From: Micromonospora terminaliae
GTDB taxonomy: Bacteria > Actinomycetota > Actinomycetes > Mycobacteriales > Micromonosporaceae
Assembly: GCF_009671205.1 (NCBI RefSeq)
Contig: NZ_CP045309.1
Span: 5,208,001-5,272,000, forward strand
DNA: 64,000 nt
Direction of reading: 5' to 3'
In this document: one piece after another, positions 42,664 through 51,649 of the stretch
Layout of the letters: each line of letters opens with the position of its first letter
Numbering within the stretch: position 1 is the stretch's first letter
Position numbers and translations under genes: made by a program
The notes under the pieces: model-generated
The model's input: only the letters and a program-made list of their open reading frames with translations
Databases searched by the model: none
Told to the model about the DNA's origin: nothing

Positions 42664-44261
42664 CGACACTCGACAGCGCGATCGACCCGTCCGCGCCGGC
42701 CCACCGGGCCAACCGGGAGGCCCTGCTGGAACGCCTCGCCGAGCTGGAGAGCGCGCTCGACCAGGCCCGGGCCGGTGGCGGCGAGAAGTACGTGACCCGG
42801 CACCACAAGCGGGGCAAGCTGCTCCCCCGGGAACGGATCGAGCTGCTGCTCGACCCGGACAGCCCGTTCCTGGAGCTGTCGCCGGTGGCCGCGTACGGCA
42901 GCGACTTCCCGGTCGGGGCCAGCACGGTGACCGGCATCGGGGTGGTCGAGGGCGTGGAGTGCCTCGTGGTCGCAAACGACCCGACCGTACGCGGCGGCGC
43001 CGTGAACCCCTGGGCGCTCGCCAAGACCCGGCGGGCCGGCGAGATCGCCCTGGCGAACCGGTTGCCCATGGTCAACCTGGTGGAGAGCGCCGGCGCGGAC
43101 CTGCCCACCCAGGCCGAGATCTTCATTCCGGGCGGCCGGGTGTTCCGCGACCTGACCCGGCTCTCCGCGGCGAGGATCCCCACGGTCAGCGTGGTCTTCG
43201 GCAACGCCACCGCGGGCGGCGCGTACGTGCCGGGCATGTCGGACTACACGATCATGATCCGGGACCGGTCGCAGGTCTACCTGGCCGGGCCGCCGCTGGT
43301 GAAGATGGCCACCGGCGAGGTCACCGACGACGAGTCGCTGGGCGGGGCGGCCATGCACGCCACGAGGTCCGGCCTGGCCGACTTCCTGGCCGAGGACGAG
43401 CGCGACGGCATCCGGCTGGCCCGGCAGTGCGTACGCCGGCTCAACTGGCGCAAGCAGGGCCCGCCGCCGCGTACCCCTTTCCCGCAGCCACCGAAGTACG
43501 ACCCCGACGAGCTGCTCGGCATCGCCAGCGCCGACCTCAAGGTGCCGTTTGACCCGCGCGAGGTGCTGGCCCGGGTGCTGGACGGCAGCGAGTTCGACGA
43601 GTTCAAGCCGACCTACGGCACCGCGCTGGTCACCGGCTGGGGCGAGCTGCACGGCTGGCCCGTGGGCGTGCTGGCCAACGCCCGGGGCGTGCTGTTCAGC
43701 GAGGAGGCGCAGAAGGCGGCCCAGTTCATCCAGCTTGCCAACGCCGCCGACACCCCGCTGGTCTTCCTCCAGAACACCACCGGCTACATGGTCGGCACGG
43801 AGTACGAGCAGCGGGGCATCATCAAGCACGGCGCCCTCATGATCAACGCGGTGTCGAACTCGAGGGTCCCCCACCTGACGGTCAACCTCGGCGCCTCCTA
43901 CGGCGCCGGCAACTACGGCATGTGCGGCCGCGCGTACGAGCCGCGGTTCCTGTTCACCTGGCCGAACGCCAAGTCGGCCGTGATGGGGCCGGCGCAGCTC
44001 GCCGGAGTGCTCTCGATCGTCGCCCGGCAGGCCGCCGCCGCCCGGGGCCGCGACTACGACGAGGAGTCCGACGCCGCCATGCGGATGATGGTCGAGCAGC
44101 AGATCGAGTCCCAGTCCGGCGCGCTCTTCCTCTCCGGCCGGCTCTACGACGACGGGGTGATCGACCCCCGGGACACCCGGACCGTCCTCGGGCTCTGCCT
44201 GTCGGCGATCCACAACGGACCGGTGAAGGGCGCCGACGGCTTCGGCGTCTTCCGGATGTGA
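42660..44261 (+). CDS. Acyl-CoA carboxylase, carboxyltransferase (beta) subunit
   Basis: 533 aa from GTG 42660. Both carboxyltransferase halves are present: KLLPRERIELLLDPDSPFLEL and VFGNATAGGAYVPGMSDYTIM in the first; LFSEEAQKAAQFIQLANAADTPLVFLQNTTGYMVGTEYE and GASYGAGNYGMCGRAYEPRF in the second. The sequence style (QNTTGYMVG, GNYGMCGRA) is that of methylcrotonyl- or geranyl-CoA carboxylases rather than propionyl-CoA ones. It transfers carboxylate from biotin of the alpha subunit to the acyl-CoA. The alpha gene follows after a 62-base linker element. Confidence 0.93.
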   Translation: MTTLDSAIDPSAPAHRANREALLERLAELESALDQARAGGGEKYVTRHHKRGKLLPRERIELLLDPDSPFLELSPVAAYGSDFPVGASTVTGIGVVEGVECLVVANDPTVRGGAVNPWALAKTRRAGEIALANRLPMVNLVESAGADLPTQAEIFIPGGRVFRDLTRLSAARIPTVSVVFGNATAGGAYVPGMSDYTIMIRDRSQVYLAGPPLVKMATGEVTDDESLGGAAMHATRSGLADFLAEDERDGIRLARQCVRRLNWRKQGPPPRTPFPQPPKYDPDELLGIASADLKVPFDPREVLARVLDGSEFDEFKPTYGTALVTGWGELHGWPVGVLANARGVLFSEEAQKAAQFIQLANAADTPLVFLQNTTGYMVGTEYEQRGIIKHGALMINAVSNSRVPHLTVNLGASYGAGNYGMCGRAYEPRFLFTWPNAKSAVMGPAQLAGVLSIVARQAAAARGRDYDEESDAAMRMMVEQQIESQSGALFLSGRLYDDGVIDPRDTRTVLGLCLSAIHNGPVKGADGFGVFRM

Positions 44262-44264
44262 CCG

Positions 44265-44333
44265 GTGAGCGCGAGGAACGCAGCGCAGCGGAGTCCCGCA
44301 GTCGCGAACGAAAGGACGGCGCAGTGCCGATGA
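44265..44333 (+). other. Micro-ORF linker element between carboxylase subunit genes
   Basis: It starts at a GTG 3 bases after the beta-subunit stop and encodes 22 codons opening VSARNAAQRSPAVANER. It ends in a TGA that overlaps the ATG at 44330. The opening GTGAGCGCGAGGA and the later GCAGTCGCGAACGAA with AAGGACGGC match the element at 59259-59324; the middle differs. AAAGGA within it serves as ribosome-binding site for the alpha-subunit gene. Confidence 0.55.
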
Positions 44334-46303
44334 TCACCAGGCTGTTGGTCGCCAACCGAGGTGAGATCGCCCGGCGGGTCTTCGCCACCTGCCGCGCGCT
44401 CGGCGTGGAGACGGTCGCCGTGCACTCCGACGCGGACGCCGGCGCGCCCTTCGTGGCCGAGGCCGACCAGGCCGTCCGGCTGCCCGGCAACGCGCCGGCC
44501 GAGACGTACCTGCGGATCGACCTGATCCTGGACGCGGCCCGCCGGTCCGGTGCGGACGCGGTCCATCCGGGCTACGGCTTCCTGGCCGAGAACGCCGAGT
44601 TCGCCGCGGCCGTCGCCGACGCGGGGCTGACCTGGGTCGGGCCGCCGGCGAAGGCCATCGCCGCCATGGGCGACAAGATGGCGGCCAAGGCGCTGCTCGC
44701 CGACGCGGGCGTGCCCATGCTGCCCACCTGGACCGAGCCCGACCAGGTCACCGACTTCCCGGTGCTGGTGAAGGCCGCCGCGGGCGGTGGCGGCCGGGGC
44801 ATGCGGGTGGTCCGCGACGCCGCCGGGCTCGCCGAGGCCGTGGCGGGCGCGCGCCGCGAGGCGGCCGCGGCCTTCGGCGACGGCACGGTCTTCATCGAGC
44901 GGTACGTCGAACGCGGCCGGCACGTGGAGGTGCAGATCTTCGGCGACAGCCACGGGACCGTCGTGGCCCTCGGTGTGCGCGACTGCTCGATCCAGCGCCG
45001 GCACCAGAAGATCGTCGAGGAGGCGCCGGGCGTCCTGCCTCCGGAGGTGCGCGAGCGGCTGCACGAGGCGGCGGTGGCGGCCGGCCGGGCGGTCGACTAC
45101 GTGGGCGCGGGCACGGTGGAGTTCCTGCTCGCCCCCGACGGTCAGGTCCACTTCCTGGAGATGAACACGCGCCTCCAGGTGGAGCATCCGGTCACCGAGC
45201 TGACCACCGGGCTGGACCTCGTGCGGCTGCAACTCCTCGTCGCCGAGGGCGCGCCGCTGCCGCTGACGGCCACCCCACCGGCCGACGGCCACGCCGTCGA
45301 GGTACGGCTCTGCGCCGAGGATCCGGCCCAGGGCTACCGCCCGGCCACCGGCACGCTGCACCGCTTCGCGATTCCGGGGGTGGCCGCCGAGTTCGCCCCG
45401 GCGAAGGGCCTGCGTCTCGACTCCGGCGTCGTGGACGGCTCGACGGTGAGCGTCCACTACGACTCGATGCTCGCGAAGCTGGTCGCGTGGGCGCCCACGC
45501 GGGCCGAGGCCGCCCGCGCCCTGGCCGGCGCGCTGGCGCGCGCCGAGCTGCACGGCGTCGCCACCAACCGGGACCTCCTGGTCCGGGTGCTGCGCAGCCG
45601 GGAGTTCGGCGCGGCGGAGGCCGACACCAGCTTCCTGGCGCGGCACGAGGAGGTCTTCGCGCCGCTGCTCCCGGCCGACCAGCTCCCCCTGGTCGCGCTG
45701 GCCGCCGCGCTGGCGGGGGCCGCCGGGCGTCGCGCCGCCGCGCCCGTACTTCGCGGGCTCCCCTCCGGCTGGCGCAATGTGCCGGCCTTCCCGCAGGTCA
45801 CCCGCTTCGCCGGTCCCGACGGCGAGATCGAGGTCCGGTACCGGCTGGACCGCAGGGGCGCGCTCGCCGACTGGTCGGTGTCGGCGGCCCCCGCACCCGC
45901 TGTGACCGTCGCCGAGGTCACCCCGGAGCGCGTCGTGCTCGACGCCGACGGGGTGCGGCGGGCCTACCGCGTACACCGGGTGGGGCCGGAGGTCTTCGTG
46001 GACGGCCCGGACGGGGCGGCGAGCCTCACCGAGCTGCCCCGCTTCCCCCTGCCCACCGCGGAGCTGGCGGCCGGGTCGCTGGTCGCCCCGCTGCCCGGTG
46101 CGGTGACCCGGGTGCACGTCGAGGTCGGCCAGCGGGTGAGCGCCGGTGACCTGCTGCTGACCCTCGAAGCGATGAAGCTCGAACACCCCGTGCTCGCCCC
46201 GGCCGACGGCGTGGTGGCGGAGCTGCCCGTGCCGGCCGGCGGCCAGGTCGACACCGGGGCCGTACTGGCCGTGGTCAACGCCGACGAGGAGGACCCCCGA
46301 TGA
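44324..46303 (+). CDS. Acyl-CoA carboxylase, biotin carboxylase + biotin carrier (alpha) subunit
   Basis: 659 aa from GTG 44324 (AAAGGA 7 bases upstream); an ATG at 44330 is an equally good start and would overlap the linker micro-ORF. The biotin carboxylase domain (1 to about 450) has LVANRGEIARRVF, the ATP-grasp Gly loop AAAGGGGRGMRVV and EMNTRLQVEHPVTE. A linker domain follows, and the C-terminal biotinyl domain has EAMKLEHPV with the biotinylated Lys near 617. With the beta subunit it carboxylates a branched enoyl-CoA using ATP and bicarbonate. Its stop overlaps the next gene. Confidence 0.95.
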   Translation: MPMITRLLVANRGEIARRVFATCRALGVETVAVHSDADAGAPFVAEADQAVRLPGNAPAETYLRIDLILDAARRSGADAVHPGYGFLAENAEFAAAVADAGLTWVGPPAKAIAAMGDKMAAKALLADAGVPMLPTWTEPDQVTDFPVLVKAAAGGGGRGMRVVRDAAGLAEAVAGARREAAAAFGDGTVFIERYVERGRHVEVQIFGDSHGTVVALGVRDCSIQRRHQKIVEEAPGVLPPEVRERLHEAAVAAGRAVDYVGAGTVEFLLAPDGQVHFLEMNTRLQVEHPVTELTTGLDLVRLQLLVAEGAPLPLTATPPADGHAVEVRLCAEDPAQGYRPATGTLHRFAIPGVAAEFAPAKGLRLDSGVVDGSTVSVHYDSMLAKLVAWAPTRAEAARALAGALARAELHGVATNRDLLVRVLRSREFGAAEADTSFLARHEEVFAPLLPADQLPLVALAAALAGAAGRRAAAPVLRGLPSGWRNVPAFPQVTRFAGPDGEIEVRYRLDRRGALADWSVSAAPAPAVTVAEVTPERVVLDADGVRRAYRVHRVGPEVFVDGPDGAASLTELPRFPLPTAELAAGSLVAPLPGAVTRVHVEVGQRVSAGDLLLTLEAMKLEHPVLAPADGVVAELPVPAGGQVDTGAVLAVVNADEEDPR

Positions 46304-47463
46304 ACTTCGACCTCACCCCCGAGCAGGACCAGCTCCGCGACGCCGTCCGGGCGCTCGGACGGAAGTACGGCCACGGCTACTTCGTCGAGAAGGCCAAGGC
46401 CGGTGCGCACACCACGGAGCTGTGGCAGGAGGCCGGACGGCTCGGCTACCTGGGCGTCAACATTCCCACCGAGTACGGCGGCGGGGGCGGCGGCATCACC
46501 GAGCTGGCCATCGTCTGCGAGGAGCTGGCCGCCGCCGGCTGCCCGCTGCTGCTGCTCGTGGTCTCGCCGGCCATCGCGGCCACCGTCATCAACAAGCACG
46601 GCACCGACGAGCAGCGCAAGCGCCACCTGCCCGGCCTCGCCGACGGCTCGCAGAAGATCGTCTTCGCGATCACCGAGCCGGAGGCCGGGTCGAACTTCCA
46701 TCGGCTCGGCACGGTGGCCCGCCGCGACGGCGACGACTGGTTGCTCACCGGCCGCAAGTGCTACATCTCCGGGGTCGACGAGGCGGGGCACGTGCTGGTG
46801 GTGGCCCGCACCGAGGACTCGTCCACCGGCAAGCTGAAGCCCGCGCTGTTCATCGTGCCGACCGACGCCCCCGGGCTGGAGCGGTCCAAGCTGGACATGG
46901 AGATCCTGTCCCCGGAGAACCAGTTCCTGCTCTACCTGGACGACGTCCGGCTGCCCGCCGACGCGCTGGTCGGCGAGTCCCTCGACGCCGGGTTGCCGGC
47001 GCTGTTCTCCGGCCTCAACCCCGAGCGGATCACCGTGGCCGCGATGGGCGCCGGCACCGGCCGGTACGCCATCGAGCGGGCCAGCGCGTACACGGCCACC
47101 CGGACGGTGTGGGGCGGCCGGAGCATCGGCTCGCACCAGGGCGTCGCCCACCCGCTCGCCCACGCGGCGGTGCAGGTGGAACTCGCCCGCCTCATGATCC
47201 ACAAGGCGGCCACCCTCTACGACGCCGGCCGCGACCTGGAGGCCGGCGTCGCCGGCAACATGGCCAAGTACGCGGCCGGTGAGGCCGCCGCGCTCGCCGT
47301 GGACACCGCCGTCCAGGCGCTGGGCGGCGCCGGCATGACCACCGAGTACGGCGTGGCCACCCTGCTGGGCGCGGTCCGGGCCGGCCGGATCGCCCCGGTC
47401 AGCCGCGAGATGATCCTCAACTTCGTGGCCCAGCACGTCCTCGGCCAGGACAAGTCCTACTGA
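46300..47463 (+). CDS. Acyl-CoA dehydrogenase, second of the operon
   Basis: 387 aa from ATG 46300, overlapping the alpha-subunit stop. FAD-binding FAITEPEAGSNFHRLGTVA and the dimer-helix region WGGRSIGSHQGVAHPLAHAAVQVELARLMI are clear. The C-terminus ends GRIAPVSREMILNFVAQHVLGQDKSY, lacking the GGTxEI motif of its operon mate, so the catalytic base and substrate probably differ. It is the last gene of the operon. No enoyl-CoA hydratase gene (AtuE-like) follows, so that step must be encoded elsewhere or differ. Confidence 0.9.
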   Translation: MNFDLTPEQDQLRDAVRALGRKYGHGYFVEKAKAGAHTTELWQEAGRLGYLGVNIPTEYGGGGGGITELAIVCEELAAAGCPLLLLVVSPAIAATVINKHGTDEQRKRHLPGLADGSQKIVFAITEPEAGSNFHRLGTVARRDGDDWLLTGRKCYISGVDEAGHVLVVARTEDSSTGKLKPALFIVPTDAPGLERSKLDMEILSPENQFLLYLDDVRLPADALVGESLDAGLPALFSGLNPERITVAAMGAGTGRYAIERASAYTATRTVWGGRSIGSHQGVAHPLAHAAVQVELARLMIHKAATLYDAGRDLEAGVAGNMAKYAAGEAAALAVDTAVQALGGAGMTTEYGVATLLGAVRAGRIAPVSREMILNFVAQHVLGQDKSY

Positions 47464-47673
47464 GACACGCCGCCGCCCGGCACCCTGACGGGAGCCGTCG
47501 CGCCGCCCGCCGCACCGAGAGGTGGCCGGGGGAAATTGATGGAAAACTCTGAAGTCCGGTCCCGCTCACGATACCGCGCTCCAATCGAGAGGCCGGATTA
47601 TTGTCGCTGACCGGTTCTGCTCATTCGGCTTCCGAACACCGGATCCGCCTGCGGTGAAACGCCTTTGAGAAAG

Positions 47674-47697
47674 GTTTCCCGACACGTTCGTGGGTAC
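47674..47697 (+). promoter_or_regulatory. SigB/SigF-type stress promoter (PRC-barrel gene)
   Basis: GTTT (47674-47677) and GGGTAC (47692-47697) are 14 bases apart, matching the actinobacterial stress-sigma pattern GTTT/GNNT-N14-17-GGGTA. It ends 32 bases before the gene start, and a GGAGGGAGAGGA ribosome site lies between. Confidence 0.6.
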
Positions 47698-47729
47698 TGA
47701 TTCGGCACCGACGGAGGGAGAGGAACCGC

Positions 47730-48542
47730 ATGATTGGCCAGGAACACGTGAACACCGTCATCGGGCGTGAGGTCTTCGACCGTGACGGCGACAAGATCGG
47801 CACCGTGGGGCAGGTGTGGGCGGACGGTGCCGGTCAGCCGGCCTGGGCGAGCGTCCGGACCGGGCTGTTCGGGCTCAACGAGTCGCTGATTCCACTGCAG
47901 ACCGCGGAACTGCGGGGCGACCGGGTCACGGTGCCGTTCGAGAAGGGCCGGGTGAAGGACGCCCCGAATGTCGACGCCTCCGCCGACGAACCGCTGAGCA
48001 GCGAAGAGGTCGCCGACCTCTATCGGCACTACGACCTGGAGTGGGACGCCTCGCAGGTCGGCCGGCAGGCCGGCTCGGCCGCCTACGCCGGCGACGGGTC
48101 CTACGGGGACAGGAACTACGAGGCGAGCGCCGGCCACGACACCTCCGGCCCGAACACCGACGACGCGATGACCCGCTCCGAGGAGCGACTCAGCGTCGGC
48201 ACCGAGCGGGAACGGGCCGGCAGGGCCCGCCTGCGCAAGTACGTGGTGACCGAACAGCAGCAGGTCACCGTGCCGGTGCAGCGCGAGGAGGTCCGCCTGG
48301 AGCGGGAGCCCATCACCGACGCCAACATCGGCAAGGCGATGGACGGCCCGGCGATCACCGAGGAGGAGCACGAGGTCACCCTGCACCAGGAGCGCCCGGT
48401 GGTGGCCAAGGAGACCGTGCCGGTCGAGCGGGTCCGCCTCGGCAAGGAGACGGTCACCGACACCGAGACCGTGGGCGGGGAGGTGCGCAAGGAGCGGATC
48501 GAGGCCGACCTGCCCGACCGGGGTCGCCGCGACCTGAGCTGA
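47730..48542 (+). CDS. PRC-barrel and DUF2382 (YsnF/AvaK) stress protein
   Basis: 270 aa, ATG start with GGAGGGAGAGGA upstream. Residues 1 to about 75 form a PRC-barrel (VIGREVFDRDGDKIGTVGQVW, SLIPLQTAELRGDRVTVPF). The C-terminal half is DUF2382: ERLSVGTERERAGRARLRKYVVTEQQQVTVPVQREEVRLEREP is split into strands rich in Glu/Val, and ERPVVAKETVPVERVRLGKETV closes it. Such proteins are commonly induced by general stress, which agrees with the promoter in front. The molecular role is unknown. Confidence 0.88.
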   Translation: MIGQEHVNTVIGREVFDRDGDKIGTVGQVWADGAGQPAWASVRTGLFGLNESLIPLQTAELRGDRVTVPFEKGRVKDAPNVDASADEPLSSEEVADLYRHYDLEWDASQVGRQAGSAAYAGDGSYGDRNYEASAGHDTSGPNTDDAMTRSEERLSVGTERERAGRARLRKYVVTEQQQVTVPVQREEVRLEREPITDANIGKAMDGPAITEEEHEVTLHQERPVVAKETVPVERVRLGKETVTDTETVGGEVRKERIEADLPDRGRRDLS

Positions 48543-48552
48543 CGAGCAGAGG

Positions 48553-48592
48553 CCAGGCGGCGCCCACCGGCTTCCGGAACGGCGTCGCCTGG
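48553..48592 (+). terminator. Hairpin after the PRC-barrel gene
   Basis: CCAGGCGGCG (48553-48562) pairs with CGTCGCCTGG (48583-48592) at 9 of 10 positions, just after the stop, so it probably separates this transcript from the next. Confidence 0.45.
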
Positions 48593-48630
48593 CGTCTGCG
48601 CCCACAATTCATCAAACGAGTCGCGCCTTT

Positions 48631-48656
48631 GTTTTTCCCGTCGCCCGCGCGGGTAC
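48631..48656 (+). promoter_or_regulatory. SigB/SigF-type stress promoter (channel-like gene)
   Basis: GTTT (48631-48634) and GGGTAC (48651-48656) are 16 bases apart, the same pattern as at 47674, and lie about 43 bases before the next gene start. A GGAGG site lies in the leader. Confidence 0.6.
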
Positions 48657-48698
48657 ATCAGCGCCGGGAAATGCTTCAATTGACTGGAGGCCGATTCG

Positions 48699-49517
48699 AT
48701 GAGAGACAATTTCGGGGACGCGGTGGGTGACGCGTTCCGTTCGGTGATGCTGTTCCTGCCCAAGGCGGTCGCCTTCATCGCCATCCTGATCGTGGGCTGG
48801 CTGGTCGCCAAGGCCGTGCTGAAGATCGTGGACAAGGTCCTGGAGCGGGTCCACTTCGACCGCGCCGTCGAGCGGGGCGGCATCAAGACCGCCCTGGCCC
48901 GCTCGAAGTACGACGCCAGCGACATCGTCGCCAAGCTGGCCTACTACGCGGTGCTGCTGGTGACCCTCCAGCTCGCCTTCGGCATCTGGGGCCCGAACCC
49001 CATCTCGGACCTGATCCACGGCGTCGTGGCCTGGCTGCCCCGGGCGTTCGTCGCCATCGTCATCGTGGTGGTTGCCGCGGCCATCGCCAAGGCGGTCAAG
49101 GACATCATCTCCAGCGCCCTGGGCGGCCTCTCCTACGGCCGGGTGCTGGCCAACATCGCCTCGGTGTTCATCCTCGGCCTCGGCGTCATCGCCGCGCTCA
49201 ACCAGATCGGCGTCGCCACCACGGTGACCACCCCGGTGCTGATCGCCGTGCTCGCCACCGTCGGCGGCATCCTCATCGTGGGCGTCGGCGGCGGACTGGT
49301 CCGGCCCATGCAGAGCCGCTGGGAGAACTGGCTGGCCCGCGCGGAGGAGGAGTCGCGGACCATCGCCACCCACGCCCGGGCGTACCAGGCCGGGCGGCGC
49401 GACGTCGCCGCGATGCCGACCATGCCGCCGCCGGCCCAGCCGGTCACCGGCCCGGAGGCCAGCAACGAGGCCACCATGGTTCTGCCCGAGGCCGGTCGCG
49501 GCAACAACTACCGCTGA
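48699..49517 (+). CDS. Mechanosensitive-channel-like membrane protein (conserved TM helix repeats)
   Basis: 272 aa, ATG start with TGGAGG upstream. About five membrane helices lie near 17-42, 73-93, 107-127, 145-165 and 172-200. The repeated VGWLVAKAVLKIVDKVLERV and ILIVGVGGGLVRPM segments are typical of the CmpX/TM_helix group related to MscS channels, but the full MscS beta domain is missing. The C-terminal 70 residues are hydrophilic, with a helical arm and a Pro-rich tail. It may relieve osmotic or envelope stress, in keeping with its stress-type promoter. Confidence 0.85.
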   Translation: MRDNFGDAVGDAFRSVMLFLPKAVAFIAILIVGWLVAKAVLKIVDKVLERVHFDRAVERGGIKTALARSKYDASDIVAKLAYYAVLLVTLQLAFGIWGPNPISDLIHGVVAWLPRAFVAIVIVVVAAAIAKAVKDIISSALGGLSYGRVLANIASVFILGLGVIAALNQIGVATTVTTPVLIAVLATVGGILIVGVGGGLVRPMQSRWENWLARAEEESRTIATHARAYQAGRRDVAAMPTMPPPAQPVTGPEASNEATMVLPEAGRGNNYR

Positions 49518-49563
49518 CCGGACGTACGCCACGGCCGGCACGTGGTCCGCTGCGTGCCGACGG

Positions 49564-49605
49564 CCCGGGGTGCGGCGGGTGCCCGATCACCCGCCGCACC
49601 CCGGG
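49564..49605. terminator. Strong bidirectional terminator
   Basis: A perfect 18-bp stem (49564-49581 with 49588-49605) and a 6-base loop CCCGAT lies between the convergent channel-like and peptidase genes. Confidence 0.85.
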
Positions 49606-49611
49606 GGTCCG

Positions 49612-51396
49612 TCAGCGGACGGTCAGCGTGCCCGCCACCGGCAGCGGCGCGACCACCGGCGGCAGCCGCTTCGGCTCGCCCCGTCCCGGCGCACCGGCTC
49701 GGGCCAGCTCGCTCTTCGCGGCCTCCGCCCGGATGGCCGCCGGCTCCTCCTGGAACGGCTGGGCGTCACCGGTGCAGACCGTGCCCCGGGCCGGCAGCGT
49801 CCCCCGGAGCAGGTACGCGTCGACCGCCCCGGTCACGCAGGCCGAGGTGCCGTATGCGGTGTGCCCCCAGCTGTCGCTGCTCAGCAGGCGGCTGTTCGGC
49901 AGCAGCTTCGCCGAGCTGACCGCGCCCTGGTAGTTGGTGGCCGGGTCCCAGTAGTTGCCGACCACCAGCACCGGAGCGGCGCTGGTGCGGTCGAACGGCC
50001 CGGTGTACGCGTCCTCGTCCCGCACCGTCCAGGTGTCGCGGGCGCAGGGGGCCGTGCCCCAGGCCCAGGCCCGGCCGAAGTACGGCGCCCGCCGGTCCTC
50101 GCGCGCCGACAGCGCCGGCCAGGCCTCCGCGCTCTTCGGGTGGTAGGCGTCGGTGCAGTCCACGGTCAGGAACGTCTCCAGCCCGTTGTCGTACGGGAAG
50201 TCGTATCCCCGCTGCCTGCGCGCCTGGGCCGCCCGCTGCGCCACCGCGGCCCGCGCCTCCGCCCGGCCAGGCCCGGCGGCGGCCGGGTCGGTGAGCACCA
50301 GCAGCTCACCGGTGAGGTCCACGATGTACTGCCAGCCGCTCGGGTCGTAGAGGTAGCTGAGGGTGGCGCCGACGAAGTCGGCGTAGCGGACGGTGAACTG
50401 CCCGAGGTCCGGGTCGTCCACCACGAGCGGCTTCTCGCGCAGCCGCCGCGCCACCGTCTCGTACGCGCCGGCCGGGTCGCCGCCGGAGGCCAGCGCGCAC
50501 TTCTCCGCACCGGCCTTCGCGCACCGGACGAGGATCTCGTGCAGCGCGCGGTACGCGCCGTCCGCGCTGCGCAGCCGGGTCTCCTGGAGCTGGCTGCGGG
50601 CGCTGCCCTGGCCGATCCAGGCGTTCGGGTTGAGCACGCCGTCGACCACGAGGGCACGGAACCGGTCCGGGAACATGTTGGCGTAGTACTGCCCCAGCGC
50701 GGTGCCGTAGCTGAAGCCGAGGTAGGTGAGCTCCCGGTCGCCGACCGCGCGGCGCAGCACGTCCATGTCGCGGGCCACCTCGGCGGTGGACGCCGCGCCG
50801 GTGAGCGGCTTGCCGGTGGTCGAGCAGGCCCTGCCGACCGCCTTCGACGCCGCGACGTACGCCTTCTCCTCGGCCTTCGTGTACGGGAAGGCGACGTTCA
50901 GCCCGGCGTACGCCCGGGCCTGGTCCTTGACGGACGGGAAGCACCTGACGTTGTCGCTGGAGGCGACGCCGCGCGGGTCGACGCCGACGATGTCGAAGCG
51001 GTCGAGGAGGTCGTCGCCGAGGAAGTACGGTGCGGCGAGCGCGATGCTGGTGCCGGAGCCGCCCGGGCCGCCCGGGTTCAGGAACAGACTGCCGATGCGG
51101 TGCTGCCGGTCGCGGGCCTTGACGCGGAGCAGCGCGACCTCGGTGGTGGCGCCCTTCGGCCGGTCGTAGTCCAACGGGAGCCGGACCGTGGCGCACTCGG
51201 CGTAGTCGTAGCAGGCGTACCAGTCCAGCTTCGGCGTCGGCACGCGGTCGACCCGGCGCGCCTCGGCGGCGCTGGTCCGGTCGTACGCCGGCGGTTGCGG
51301 TGTCGCGGCCGTGGCCGCGGCGGGCGCGACCGCCGATCCGGCGAGGACGATGCCGGCGATCCCTGTTGCGGTGAGGGACCGGATTGCACGTGGCAT
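49612..51396 (-). CDS. Secreted alpha/beta-hydrolase, tripeptidyl aminopeptidase type (S33)
   Basis: 594 aa, ATG start. A signal peptide (hydrophobic core LTATGIAGIVLAGSAVA, then Ala-rich cleavage region ending ATA) directs export. The oxyanion loop LFLNPGGPGGSGTSIA, the nucleophile elbow LGFSYGTALGQYYANMFP and the late Asp and His (LVVGNYWDPATNYQGA; DSWGHTAYGTSACV) make the full S33 triad. It resembles Streptomyces SlpD/E and Tap enzymes, which remove N-terminal tripeptides from proteins outside the cell. It stands alone and shares a 253-base promoter interval with the divergent repeat-protein gene. Confidence 0.93.
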   Translation of the reverse strand: MPRAIRSLTATGIAGIVLAGSAVAPAAATAATPQPPAYDRTSAAEARRVDRVPTPKLDWYACYDYAECATVRLPLDYDRPKGATTEVALLRVKARDRQHRIGSLFLNPGGPGGSGTSIALAAPYFLGDDLLDRFDIVGVDPRGVASSDNVRCFPSVKDQARAYAGLNVAFPYTKAEEKAYVAASKAVGRACSTTGKPLTGAASTAEVARDMDVLRRAVGDRELTYLGFSYGTALGQYYANMFPDRFRALVVDGVLNPNAWIGQGSARSQLQETRLRSADGAYRALHEILVRCAKAGAEKCALASGGDPAGAYETVARRLREKPLVVDDPDLGQFTVRYADFVGATLSYLYDPSGWQYIVDLTGELLVLTDPAAAGPGRAEARAAVAQRAAQARRQRGYDFPYDNGLETFLTVDCTDAYHPKSAEAWPALSAREDRRAPYFGRAWAWGTAPCARDTWTVRDEDAYTGPFDRTSAAPVLVVGNYWDPATNYQGAVSSAKLLPNSRLLSSDSWGHTAYGTSACVTGAVDAYLLRGTLPARGTVCTGDAQPFQEEPAAIRAEAAKSELARAGAPGRGEPKRLPPVVAPLPVAGTLTVR

Positions 51397-51615
51397 GTGG
51401 CTGCCTTCCGGTGGGGAACGGGGTCCGTCGAGGAGACCTCGACACCCGTCACTCTAGGGAGCGGGGCCAGCCGGAGTCGGCCCGCAAACGCGGGCAGAAG
51501 CGACAGATTGCCGATTGATGTAACGAAATTGTCTTGATCGACGCTTTTGGCGACCTCCGCAATGGAGGGAGACCGGCCCCGCCGACCACCGTGGGCAGGC
51601 CGCCGGGTCCGGCGG

Positions 51616-51644
51616 TTGACAGTTCGACGCCCTGGGCCATGCTT
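51616..51644 (+). promoter_or_regulatory. Candidate leaderless promoter
   Basis: TTGACA (51616-51621), a perfect -35 box, is followed at 16-17 bases by CATGCT (51638-51643). Transcription would begin at or next to GTG 51650, so the mRNA is probably leaderless; no Shine-Dalgarno is seen there. Confidence 0.45.
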
Positions 51645-51649
51645 GTCGG

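Noticed and set aside
47464..47729. Small RNA or gene in the gap before the PRC-barrel gene
   Set aside because: No coding bias or clear stem-loop was found beyond the stress-type promoter.
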